Positions 22,083-33,224 of a DNA stretch of 64,000 nt are shown here, in pieces. The DNA comes from Saussurea involucrata (taxonomy: Eukaryota > Streptophyta > Magnoliopsida > Asterales > Asteraceae): the NCBI GenBank assembly GCA_033807775.1, contig JAWVWS010001019.1, positions 310,001 through 374,000 of the forward strand. Reading direction: 5' to 3'. The notes beneath the pieces are model-generated. The model had not been told where the DNA came from, searched no databases, and saw only the letters and a program-made list of their open reading frames with translations. Positions within the stretch are counted from its first letter, which is position 1. Each line of letters starts with the position of its first letter. The position numbers and the translations under genes were made by a program.

Positions 22083-22422
22083 AAGATCTTCCATCAGCGA
22101 GTCCTGATGTAAGTCAGCTATCGCTGAAGCTTTGTTCTTGAATTGTCGCGCGTGTGTAGGCTTGTCTTGGTTTCACTGATGTTCGCAACAGATCATGAGT
22201 AGACTTGTCCTTATTCATCAACTTGTTTTCGATGTCAGCGATGAACTCTTTAGTCGCGAGACTTGTCTTCAGGGGATTACAAATAACAACATTACATTTG
22301 AAATCATCAGCGATACTAAACAGACTCAGTATGCTATCGCTGATAATACAACATTAATACACATGTTATCGCTGATGGAGAAACATTAATACATATAAAT
22401 GTTAAATGTAATTTTCACTGAG

Positions 22423-22730
22423 TGTTAGTGCAGAAATGTATCCAAGATTTATATGTAATTGTAAAGGGTCAATGTCAAGGTCAAAGGTCTTGTAATAGGT
22501 GTAAAGAGAATCAAAGTCAATGTAAGTGTTGTAAAGTCAAAGGTATAAATAGTGAGTTGTAAGGGATTGTAAGGGGGGGGGGACGTATCATTATAACTAG
22601 AGAGAGCCTTGTAGAGAGATGACTTAGAGAGAGAGTGTAGAGAGAGAAAGTGGATCTCACTCATAATATTGTATCTTTCTCTCATTCTATACAAGATCTA
22701 ATTGAAAATTCATTGTTACTTGAATTCACA
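22423..22730 (+). repeat. 5' LTR of element B
   Basis: TGTTAGTGCAGAAATG to GAATTCACA, with TATAAATAG at 22544-22552 and a long G run near 22575. Confidence 0.88.
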
Positions 22731-22731
22731 A

Positions 22732-22745
22732 TTGGTATCAGAGCC
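22732..22745 (+). other. Primer-binding site of element B
   Basis: TTGGTATCAGAGCC, one base after the LTR. Confidence 0.85.
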
Positions 22746-24360
22746 TAGCAGATGAATTTCGGCATCAATCGATTATTTTTTCGTCAAATTTTGAAGAAAT
22801 TGAATTTTTTTTTAGTTTTTCTTGAAATATTGCAAGAATTTGAAATTTGTTTGTGATTGGATTGAGTTGAGTTCACAAATCATGTTAGTTTGTTGTTTGG
22901 AACAATTTGTAGCAGTTAAAATCGATTTTCAGCAACAAATTCTTGGGTTTTAAAGAGGTTGGATATCTACAGTGATGTTCATCGAAGTGGTTAAAGATGG
23001 TGGTGATCGATCTTGTACTTTGAATGTGTTTTGATTGATCATTCTTCCACAGATCGGTTCTAATCTCAATTTAGATTAGTTTGCATTTCTCAGATTCGAA
23101 AATCGTTAACTAATATGTGTTTTAGAGACTTGCAGGTTGAAAAATAAGTTCATCGAAGTTTGTATACGGAAAAATCGATCCATTCATAAGTACATTCGAT
23201 CTAATAAGTACCTTAGGTACGTATAATTATTATAATATAGGAGCATTTATATAATTATAATATAGCCCCCTGAGATGTAAAATATATCTCTTCTCACCAT
23301 CCCTATAGTGTATGATACAAATGTATGCATTTCGATTAAAGTCTATCTTTAAAAATGGGTTTAAAAAAGGAAGGTGTTTTTCGGGGAGGACCAAAAGGAT
23401 ATCCCATTTCCATTCATCATCGCATGTTCTTCGTAAATTCGCATGACGTGTATGCGATAAAAACCCATCTTTATCGTACACCTTTGAGTTCATCATTAAC
23501 GCATGTCACTTGTGCGATAAAATTGACCGTGCGATCAAATTTATCGCATAAAACCCATTTTTCCGGAAAGTTGTGATTATCATCGGAGTTGTACTTTTTG
23601 TTTATTCCTACGGTGCATGTTTTAGTTTTCTTAGTATAAATCAGTTTGGTGGTGATATAAGTTCGTTTAGGAACCAAAATCAATTATTTTGGAAGTGAGA
23701 ACTCAAAGAAAATCGACCTTGAAAATCTCAGATCGTGATTGAGAAGAAGATGAATAGTGAACTTAACGGACTTCCGTTAAGTGTCCGCTAAGTTTGTTAC
23801 ATATTTGGTCCTAATTCCGTTAGTTCTGTTGGGTTCAGTTAGTTTTGTTCAGTTAGTGTGTTCTGTTAATTTCCTAACATTTTTAGTCATTCGTTAGATT
23901 TTTTTTTGTTAAGTCACATATTAGTTTTCGAATTTGTCAGTTTCAGTCCCTCTAGTTTTAAATTAAGAGTCTGCCAGTTTTTAGTCCATGTAGTTTGTGT
24001 TTAGTTTTATTTCATTTTTAGTCCCTTGAGTTTAAGTTTCAGTGTTTTGTCATTTTAAGTCCATGTAGTTTTAATTTTTAGGATTTGTCATTTTTAGTCC
24101 TTGTTTTTCATTTTAGTTTCGTTTGTCGATTAAACTTCCAATTTTTCGGGTTAATTTTTCAGAATTAATTTTTGGAAGACAAATTTACAATTTGTTTTTC
24201 AATTTTTTTTTGAAAATTTTCTAACTTTAATCGTGTTTATCTGATTTTTAGAGTACGGAAAAATTCTACTTCTCACGAAGTATCTGTTAACCTTCTGTCA
24301 TTTTTAATTTTTTCACGTAACAATATCGAAATATCCAAGTTGGTGGTGTGATTCTCAGAA
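22746..24360 (+). other. Leader of element B
   Basis: About 1.6 kb with no supportable gene. Segments resemble the leader of A. Between about 23810 and 24110 runs the degenerate AGTCCCTGTAGTTT repeat (for example CAGTCCCTCTAGTTTTAAA and AGTCCATGTAGTTTTAA). Confidence 0.6.
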
Positions 24361-24664
24361 GATACAACATTTAGAAGAAGAACTTCAAAAATCAAAAATA
24401 GTAGCTAGCATACGTCAGCATACAATTTTTGAAAATGAGAAAATTATCTAGGATTTGAAAATTTACTATGATAGTGTGATAAAGCTTCAAAATGAAAAAA
24501 ATCTACTGAAAGATGAGATCAGTATATTACAAAAAAAATAATCAAGATCTCCAGCAACAACTTTCTGAACTAAAGACACAAGCTAATTTGAAGAAGTGTC
24601 TGTGATTTCAATTCAAATCTGATTACTTCTTTAGAAAAAAAGAATGTTGAGCTGACAAAGAGGA

Positions 24665-25353
24665 TGTTAGCTCCAATCTTTATGTTTAATGAAGTATTGA
24701 AAAATAGGCTAAGTGTAAAGACACTGACAGAGCTTCTGCCAAGTCTCCGCAGAAGACATTCATAGAGGACAAAGCCACAGAGCTTTTGTCACACCTGACA
24801 GAGCCTCTGTGGTATTGAAGACTTAGAAGAATTTGAAGAATGAAGATCAAGACAAAGACGACCGTGCTTCCCACGTCTTACTGTTGTACGAAAATCTTGA
24901 AGATCATTCGTACAAGGCTCGCCATGCTGCCTCCACGTGTCAACCTCTGATAGGTTAAAACTTTTGTAGAGTATGGCGCACCACAGTAACGTTGTACCTG
25001 TTACTGTTCCACGATAGTGTCCTTTGTACCTTAGTACTTCTTGTCTCCACCTTGTCCCCTGTAGAAGTACTATAAATAGAAGACTCATGTTGAGCTCTTC
25101 TATTAAGTTTTCACGATACACACACCATTAGAGCAGAATTCTTGTATTACCTTCGGTGCTCTTAGGTGTTCTTATTATATCAAATACAGTGAATCATTGA
25201 GTTAATTATCTGTGTTATTTACACATCACGTATTTGATATTGTGTATTTATCTACCAAGTAATACCTCTCTAGTTCGCTAAAACGCTTCCGCACCCTAAT
25301 CTATTTGAACTAATAGGTATTTATATCATTGTTAAGCAATATAGGAACCAACA
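24665..25353 (+). repeat. 5' LTR of Copia-2
   Basis: TGTTAGCTCC to GAACCAACA. The TATA box is at 25070-25077 (CTATAAATAG). Dyads such as ACAGAGCCTCTGTGG (24787-24801) lie in the left third. Confidence 0.95.
25070..25077 (+). promoter_or_regulatory. TATA box of the Copia-2 5' LTR
   Basis: CTATAAATAG is followed by AAGACTCATGTTGAGC, conserved in the 3' LTR (TATA at 38850-38857) and close to TATATAAG in Copia-3. Confidence 0.7.
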
Positions 25354-25354
25354 A

Positions 25355-25368
25355 TTGGTATCAGAGCC
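25355..25368 (+). other. Primer-binding site of Copia-2
   Basis: TTGGTATCAGAGCC one base after the LTR, complementary to initiator Met tRNA. Confidence 0.9.
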
Positions 25369-25660
25369 ATCCTTGATTTTCTATATCAAGAGATCCTCTC
25401 TTACAATGATTTCTGGTAGAAACTTGGTTTGTCTTTAACCTGTTCTTCATATTTTTCAAACATACTCTGTTTTTCTGCCACTCTCGACTAGTTCGACTTT
25501 GGTAAACTTACAGAACCTGTTTCTTCGGTTAAAACACCATTTTAGTGCATTGCTCAAAGTTTTTTTTAAGCTTATAAACAGTTTTCGAAGCATCCACCTC
25601 AACATCTGAAAGTTCGCAGTTCATACTCTATTTTCTGGTAATTTTCAAATCTCTTTCAAA

Positions 25661-28600
25661 ATGGCAAACACGAACAACTTCTTCACCGCGGGTTCTTTAA
25701 CCAAGCCACCCACTCTACTCAGAGATGACTACCCTCAGTGGAAGATACGAATGATTCACTTCTTCGAGGGTACTGACAAAGAACTTGTCTACTATATCAA
25801 CAATCCTCCCTTCGTACTAATGATCACAGTACCTCGAGTACCTGCCACAAATGACACACCAGAGATTCCTGAGCACGAGAAACCAAAGACCAAGGATAAG
25901 TGGTCCGATCCAGATTGGGCAAAATATGAAGTTGCTCAGAAGACCAAAAGACTTCTGATGATGGCCATCCCCAATGACCTCTTCCAATCTCTAGATGCGT
26001 GTGAATCTGCATACGATCTATGGAAGGAACTAGAGAAACAATTGGAGGGAGGGGCCAAGACTCAGAAAAATTGCAGAGCCCAATGCATCAATGAATACTA
26101 CGCATTCAAAGCTCTGCCAACAGAATGCAAGAAGTTCGGGATTCACAGAATCTCTGAGAAGAACAATGTCATGTTCCTAAAGAGTCTAAATTAAGAATGG
26201 CTCCAGTTGTCTACGTCTCTGCAAACTAATCAAGACTTAGACTCCTGGACTCTGTCAGATCTTTATGGAACGTTGGCAGCCCAAGAACCTCAGATTGCAC
26301 AAGCAAAAGCTCAAGTCAGTGCACCCCTTGCACTTATTGGTAAGGCTACAGAAGCTAAAGAGAAGCCGAAGAAGGAGAAAGCTGTGGAGGAAAAGGAGAA
26401 GAAGATAAAGGTAATGATCGTTGACAGTGAAGAGGAGGAGGTGGTGGAAGAAGAGGAGGCAACTATGGCCTCTATAGCAAAGTCTTTAGCCCTTTTAACC
26501 CGGGAGTTTAGCAGAGGATACCAGAAGAAGTCTGGTTAGGAACACAATGGAAGAGATGATCATGGTGATTCAAGGAACCAGGGAAGAGAAGGTTCTAACG
26601 ACCAACAGAGGTCGAATGACAGGAATGATAGAGGTGGTGACCGACAGAAGTCCGACGATAGAGCTGGCAACGCTTCCCAGAACCAAGGATGTTACGATTG
26701 TGGCAAGCCAGGCCACTATGCTGCTGACTGCAGGAGCAAACCAAACCGCCCTCAGAGGGATTCTGCTTTCTACAAAAAGAAAGCGGAATATTATGCTCAG
26801 AAGTCTCTAATGGTGAATCAGGAGAACTAGCTGTCAGACGAATCATCTGATGAAGGCGACAAAAACGCCTTGTTCTGTGGAATAGCAGAGGTCAGCTCCT
26901 CCGACTCTGATAGTGAGGTATCCACTTCTGACTCTTACTCTAATCAAGCAGCAGCTGATTTGCTTAAACTGACCATTGAATACACAGAACTCAAAAAGAC
27001 CTGCGAAAGTATTCAGAAGAAGCTCACCTTCTTTGAGAGAAAAGCTAGACTTCTCACTCAAGAAAAGGCTAAATTTTTTCAAGAAAAGGAAGAAATTGAA
27101 ACAAACACCTAAATCCTTTGAAAGAAAAGATTTCTGAACTCAACTCTGCCTTAAAAGCTAAATCCAAAGAACTTATGGATGTTGAGAGCGACAAAATGAA
27201 TATCCTAGCTCTTAAACATTATTTTCAAAAGGAAAGAGAAGTCCTCTGTCAACATCTACTCAGAAGAGATCTTTTAATTAAGAAATATCAAGATGCACAG
27301 AAGGTGTACGAGAAAATTAATACACAAATAGGGAGACGGGGAATTGGCTTCTGTGATATAGATCCATACACTGGAACCAAAAGAGACAAGTCTCCGTCCT
27401 CTCTATTTCATATTGGAAGTACAAGAAAACCTGGATTTCCAAACCTACTCTCTGTAAGTAAAAGGCGAAAAGTCTCTGGGGAACCTCACGAGAAGGAACC
27501 TCTGAAGATGATAAATGTGTGGTATCAAAACACAAATTTGTCACCTTCAATCTCCGTCAAAAGAGAATCCAAACCAAAAAAATATCTGAAAACTGAAGAT
27601 CAGATAGGAATCTTCAAGTTTGGTGACCCCGAGACTCAAACACAGGTTGCTTTTGTCTGTATAATAGACTCTGAAAAGAAACTATCAGCAGAGGCCTCTG
27701 AGTTCATGCCTGCTTCCTTAGAAGAAAAACTTAAACATATTTCTGAAAAGGAGCAAATGGAAATTGGGAAAAACAACTTTTATGAAAACCTCTGTTCATT
27801 CTCTGTCGAACAAAAACTCTCAGAGGAAATCTTAATACACACTTTTGTTGACTTAAAAGATAGTCTCAAAGAAAAGGAAGAAAGTGAGTATGGCACATGT
27901 TCTGAAAGTCCAGCCTCTGTTGACAGAGAGCTAAGTGAATCAACCTCTGTATATGAGGACGATTTATCCTCTGACAAATCTGAGACTGACTCGAATGAGT
28001 CAGAGATAGTACCTTGTGACTCAGAGGATTTTAAGCTACCCTCTGGAGTTCTTAACAGAACTATTCCTCCCAAGGAGAAAATCACAAGTGTTCCTATCTG
28101 TCCAGACTTTTTGGACATGGGTATACAAGCCAAAACCTCTCTTGACCTTGAGAAATTCAAACAACAAAAGAAAATGTCTTCTCAAAATCCAAAAAGTTCA
28201 AAGACTACAAAAACCTTAAGGCCTTTTAAAGAAAAACTAACTTGGCAACAAAAGGGCAAATGGGTTGAAAATAACAAATCTTTTGCTTCTGTGACAGTGA
28301 AACCTGAAGAAGTTCACCACAGAAGAAGGGGTCCACAGAAGGCTACTCTCCACATAGGATTTTCAAAACAACAATCCAGTCTACATAGGTCTTCTTGTAA
28401 TAGGAAGTCAGATGTTAGGGTAGATTGTAAAAATAAAGACTTTGTACCCCTATTTAATGTTTTTAATGAAAAGTTCAAGCAAATCTCTTTGCATATTCAT
28501 TACTGTCATTGCTTTGATATCATGTAACAATTGAATCAACACTTCTCAAGCCCACACTGTTTCCTCTCTTTGCCCAAAAAGAATGCTAAATTCAAGGGAA

Positions 28601-28719
28601 AGAAGAAACAAAATGGTTCTTCAACAGAAGTTAAAACCAAACCCAAGGATGCTAAGGCAACCTTGAAGACCTCTGACAAAAACGGACCCATTTGGATATG
28701 GGTGCCTAAAAATCTTTGA
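25661..28719 (+). pseudogene. gag of Copia-2 (UBN2-type Gag, CCHC, long coiled-coil tail), with stops
   Basis: It begins MANTNNFFTAGSLTKPP. UBN2-type domain in residues about 1-180 (YDLWKELEKQLEGG). A lysine/glutamate-rich linker follows, then one CCHC knuckle CYDCGKPGHYAADC (about 26690-26731), a coiled coil (26960-27300), a conserved GRRGIGFCDIDPYTG block, the PETQTQVAF motif at 27628, an acidic serine-rich part, and the end IWIWVPKNL-TGA. In-frame stops fall near 26193, 26537 and 26828. A small deletion shifts the frame near 27105, and another stop lies at 28525. Gag would package the RNA. The single knuckle and the long tail fit the Sirevirus branch. Confidence 0.88.
27631..27645 (+). other. 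TQT motif in Gag tail (candidate LC8-binding site)
   Basis: Codes for E-T-Q-T-Q, preceded by asp/pro and followed by VAF. The same residues occur in Copia-1 (9818-9804) and Copia-3 (54682-54696) although the flanks vary. TQT is the core of many dynein light chain 8 ligands, and binding of Sirevirus Gag to that family has been reported. Confidence 0.45.
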
Positions 28720-28730
28720 TTGTCTTGCAG
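28717..28730 (+). other. gag stop and acceptor-like CAG of Copia-2
   Basis: TGATTGTCTTGCAG: the gag stop is followed by a T-rich tract and CAG. Pol continues from here in a frame shifted by -1 (or +2). No classical slippery heptamer is visible in the overlap. Confidence 0.5.
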
Positions 28731-31700
28731 AAGCAGTATGTGCCGATCTGGTATCTTGACTCTGGGTGCTCGCGGCACATGACTGGCGACAGAGGTCTAC
28801 TATCTTCTTACAAAGATAAACTCGATGGAGGATCAGTAACCTTTGGCGACAACAAGAAGGGATATATTAAAGGCTACGGAGTCATAAAAAAGAAGAACAT
28901 ATCGGTATGCAAAGTTGCATATGTGGATGGCCTAAAGCACAATCTTCTATGTGTTAGCCAACTCTGCGATACTGGTTTCGACGTTATGTTCAAAAGAACC
29001 TTTTGCTCTCTGCAAGGAGAAGATACTGGAGTTGAACTTATGCGGGCTGAACGAAGAGGAGATCTATATCTTATGAACTTTAATGTCAAGAACAAAGAAG
29101 ACAAGCTCTGCTTTGTTTCCTGTAAAAACGGAGAAGCCTGGTTATGGCACAACAGGTTCTGCCATCTGAACTTTCATACTCTTGACAAGCTTGTGAAACT
29201 TGATCTTGTTAAAGGTCTGCCAAACGTCAAATTCAGTAAAGATCATTTGTGCTAAGCATGTGAGATGGGCAAGCTTAAGAGGGCTTCTCACAAAGGAAAG
29301 ACTGATGTATCTTGTCCTAGGCCTCTGTACATGCTTCATGTCGACCTCTGCGGTCCAATCGCTACGCATAGCCTAGGAGGCAAGAAATACATACTTGTGG
29401 TGATCGACGAATACTCAAGATACACATGGGTGGAGTTTGTCAGAAAGAAATCATATATTCCTAATATTCTGATAAATCTTACGAAGAGGATCCAGGTTCT
29501 GTACGAGTGAAAAATTCAGAAGCTGAGAAGCAACAATGGCACATAATTCAAAAACTCTGTCATTGAAGCTTATCTCATAGAAGAAGGCATCTATCAGAAC
29601 TTCTCTGCAGCACGCACTCCACAACAAAACGGCGTTGTTGAACGAAAGAACCGAACGCTAGTGGAGGCTGCCAGAACTATGCTAACAGCGTCTGGCATGC
29701 CGATCTCATTCTGGGCAGAAGCTATATCAACAGCTTGCTATACCCAAAATCGATCATCCATAGTCAAAAGACACATCAAGACTCCTTATCAATTGATCAA
29801 TCAGAGATGACCTAACATCAAGTTCTTTCATGTCTTTGGATGCAAGTGCTTCGTCTTAAAAGACAGAGAAGCGAGAGGGAAGTTCGATGTGAAAGCAGAT
29901 GAAGGAAAGTTCATAGGATACTCTGCAACTTCCAAGGCTTACAGAGTATATCTTCTGCGGTCTCGATCCACAGTGGAAAGCATAAATATCTCTTTTGACG
30001 ATACTTTTCAGGAGACTTCTGAACAAGTCAGTTTAGAACTCGGTCTGAAAAAGGAATCCTCTGGCATCTCAAAGACAAGAGAAGCAGACCTAAATCTTCT
30101 ATTTGAAGAGATCTTCCACGAAGATATTGATCCCTCTGCTGGAGCTGCCAGAGCCTCCGAAGAAACGTCTTCTGCCAACCAGACTGAGTCAGGTATATCT
30201 CTAAGTGGTCCATTAAATACTTCATCCTCTTCTGTGAATCATGCAGATGCACGTATTGAGGGGGAGCCAACAAAAGATGAAACAACCAAAGATTCTACCA
30301 CAGAGGCAATGGGCATATCAACTCCATCTACAACATAGGAAGCAGTACCAGAGGAAAATGAGGATTCAGTCTCTATCGCATCAGAGGAATCTATTCCAAC
30401 TCTAATCCCAATACCTACTCAAGCTGAAGAACCAAGTTCAAGCACAGAAGTACCATCCACAACAGAGGTTGCACCAGAACCACAGTGTGCAATCACAGAA
30501 GTTCAACTTGATGATGCTAATGACCATCTCCCAGGACAACAAAGTGGACGATGAGCCATCCTCCTAGCCTGATAATCGGCGATCCTTCTGAGAAAGTCAA
30601 GACAAGATCAACCACTGCTAATTTTTGTTTATTTACAAATTTTATTAGTATGATCGAGCCAAAATGTGTCTCTGAAGTCCTAGATGATCCAAAGTGGGTA
30701 GATGCTATGCAAGAAGAGCTTCTACAGTTTGAGAGAAACAAAGTCTTGACCCTAGTTCCTCTGCCGAAAGGGAAACAAGCAATAGGGACTAAATGGGTCT
30801 CCAGAAACAAAAAGGATGAGGATGGGGTGGTCATTAGAAATAAAGCGAGATTGGTGACCAAAGGATATCGCCAAGAAGAAGGCATTGATTACGATGAAAC
30901 TTTTACCCCTGTCGCACGACTCGAAGCAATAAGAATTTTCTTAGCCTTCGCAGCCCACAGAGGTTTCAAAGTCTTTCAAATGGATGTACAATCTGCATTT
31001 CTAAATGGTGAAATTCAAGAAGAAGTCTATGTCCAGCAGCCGCCAGGGTTTGAAAGTGCCAAGTACCCAAACTACGTCTACTATCTCGACAAAGCTCTGT
31101 ATGGACTGAAACATGGTCCAAGAGCATGGTATGAACGTCTTTCAACCTTTCTTCTCAATAATGATTTCGACAGAGGTACAACCGATACTACTTTGTTTTA
31201 CAATAGAAAAGGTGATGAGATTCTGCTTGTACAGATCTATGTGGATGACATTATTTTTGGGTCTACAAATGCACAACAGTGCAAAGATTTTGAAAAACTC
31301 ATGCAGAGTGAGTTTGAAATGAGTATGATGGGAGAATTAAATTTCGTCCTAGGACTCCAAGTAAAACAATCATCAGAGGGCATTTTTATAAATCAAGCTA
31401 AGTATATCTCTAACATTCTTTCAAAATTCAGTCTCTCTGATGCCTCTGTAATGAGAACCCCCATGGCACTGGAAATAAATTATACTCGGATCCAAATGGC
31501 AAATCTGTAGAGTGCAAGCTCTACAGAGGCATGATTGGGTCCCTTTTATACTTAACAACAAGTAGACCTGATATAATGTATGCCACATGCCTCGGTGCAC
31601 GATATCAAGCTAACCCAAAGGAATCCCACCTTATTGTTGTAAAGAGGATCTTTAGATACCTTAAGGGAACCCAAAATCTAGGGCTCTAGTATCCGAAGAA

Positions 31701-32173
31701 CTCTGGTTTTGGTCTTAAGGCATACACAGATTCAGATTATGGAGGATGCAAGCTTGATCGAAAAAGTACCTCTGGGAGTTTCCAATTCCTGGGTGCTAAA
31801 CTAGTAAGCTGGACCTCGAAGAAGCAGAACTGTGTGTCTACATCTACAGCGGAAGCTGAATATGTTACTGTTGCTAGCTGTTGCTCCCAAGTTCTGTGGA
31901 TGAAAACTCAGCTAAAGGACTATGGTTACACCATATACAAGATACCCATCCTCTGTGATTCAAAAAGTGCCATAGCCATCTCTGCCAATCCAGTACAAAA
32001 ACAAAGCATATCGATATCCGGTACCACTTTCTGAAGCATCATGTTGAACATGGCACAATCGAAATGCACTTTGTGTCCACTGAATACCAGCTTGCAGACT
32101 TATTTACCAAGGCACTAGATGAGAAAAGATTCATTTTCTTGGTAAGTAAGTTGGGTATGATAAACATGAGTTA
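28720..32173 (+). pseudogene. pol of Copia-2 (protease, integrase, reverse transcriptase, RNase H), broken
   Basis: Protease motif WYLDSGCSRHMTGD (28749-28790). GAG-pre-integrase LWHNRFCHLNFHTLDKL. The integrase core has RSNNGT where the sisters have RSDNGT, so the second catalytic Asp is Asn, followed at once by a stop. Reverse transcriptase has ALYGLKHGPRAWYERL and IYVDDIIFGSTN (31229-31264). RNase H includes STSTAEAEY and CDSKSAIAI, with the end SKLGMINMS-TAA at 32171-32173. Stops fall at 29253, 29508, in the integrase core near 29545, near 29807 and at 30336, and frame changes near 30540, 31475 and 31999. The damage shows that the copy cannot supply its own enzymes. Confidence 0.87.
30017..30038 (+). 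other. Hairpin in pol of Copia-2, homologous to the A/B hairpin arrays
   Basis: TTCTGAAC-AAGTCA-GTTTAGAA followed by ACTCGG; 8-bp stem with one G-U pair. Confidence 0.6.
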
Positions 32174-32813
32174 AATCGTCTGTAAGTAAGACTTGATCCT
32201 CTTGTATATATGTATATGTTTAAACTCTCAAGTATGTAAATTCCTTATCACCAAACGTTCTGTACCCAACAGAGCCTCTGTGGGAATTCTCAGAACCTCT
32301 GACAATCTCCACAGAGCCTCTGGTGAGTTTGACCTATGTTCTATGCATTACTTATCTCATTTGATCCAAGCATAGGTCAAGGGGGAGCAGAAGGAGAACT
32401 TGAATTGATCCACAGAGGTTGATCATTCAAGGGGGAGCCAAAGAAGAACAAAGATCAACCAATTTCACACAAGTCAGGTAGTTTGCCGAGCAAAGGTAAA
32501 TCAAAAGAAGAATGTCTCGCACAAAACCTTTTTTCCAAACAGTTTTCTCGGACACCAATTTTCAAACATGTCCTAAAAACATAGTTTTATACAATCAAAA
32601 CTTTGGATGATCAAAAAGTTTTATGAGCATTATGTTATTAGAAATTTAAGGTCATAGAGCCTCTGAGGAGCTCAGCAGAGCTTATGTGGGATAGAGCCTC
32701 TGTAATCCTAAATTACTACACAGAGATTCTATAGATCACTTCCACTATTTTCAAATGTTTTTGGTAAAGGTGCAAGCTCAGAGGTAACGTGAAAAGGTTT
32801 CAAATCACAGAGC
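32174..32813 (+). other. Non-coding spacer after pol of Copia-2, with two internal purine tracts and dyads
   Basis: AAGGGGGAGC tracts lie at 32379-32397 and 32429-32449, about 6 kb before the terminal tract. Dyads include ACAGAGCCTCTGTGG near 32270. The phrase TCTCGCACAAAACCTTTT and the hairpin-rich surroundings are shared with Copia-1 and Copia-3. Confidence 0.65.
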
Positions 32814-32933
32814 TCATTCCACCACAGAGCCTCTGTCGATTTGACACTTATGCATAGAAACGGGATTCTGTAAGATGCGGGTTATTTCTGAAGGTGACAG
32901 TCGTTCGAGTATAGAGACGCCCACGCGCTCAGC

Positions 32934-33122
32934 ATTAATGGGCCGCGCACGACGTCTAATCGTGTTCTGACACCTCCAACGTGGCATTTTCTCATTGGAT
33001 GTGCGTGCCACACAAAGTTCTAAAACTTGAACCCAGCTGTGTGTACTCGATTGCGGACCCCAAATATCATTTAATTCGATTTTACTGTAGAATTCTAGTT
33101 GTTTCAAACCTCACCTATAAAA
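32934..33122 (+). promoter_or_regulatory. Conserved promoter-like block before the third ORF of Copia-2
   Basis: ATTAATGGGCC followed by GCGCACGACGTC (32934-32956), ATTGG (32994-32998) and TATAAAA (33116-33122), with the ATG 109 bases after the TATA start. The block keeps the same order in Copia-1 and Copia-3, with the distance from TATA to ATG at about 105-120 bases in all three. Independent transcription of the third ORF is inferred. Confidence 0.55.
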
Positions 33123-33224
33123 CCCCGTTTCACCTTCTTCTTCATCTTTTACGATTACCTCTCGATCTTAACTCCGGCGAACAGTAAAATACCTGCAACA
33201 CTCCATTTCTTCAAGATCTTTGCA

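Noticed and set aside
22449..22694. 81-codon minus-strand frame in LTR B
   Set aside because: It is made of low-complexity LTR sequence and is not preserved in the partner LTR in any meaningful way.
28700..28720. Slippery site for gag-pol frameshifting
   Set aside because: The A-rich overlap does not form a proper heptamer in the gag frame, and the A run is not kept in Copia-3.
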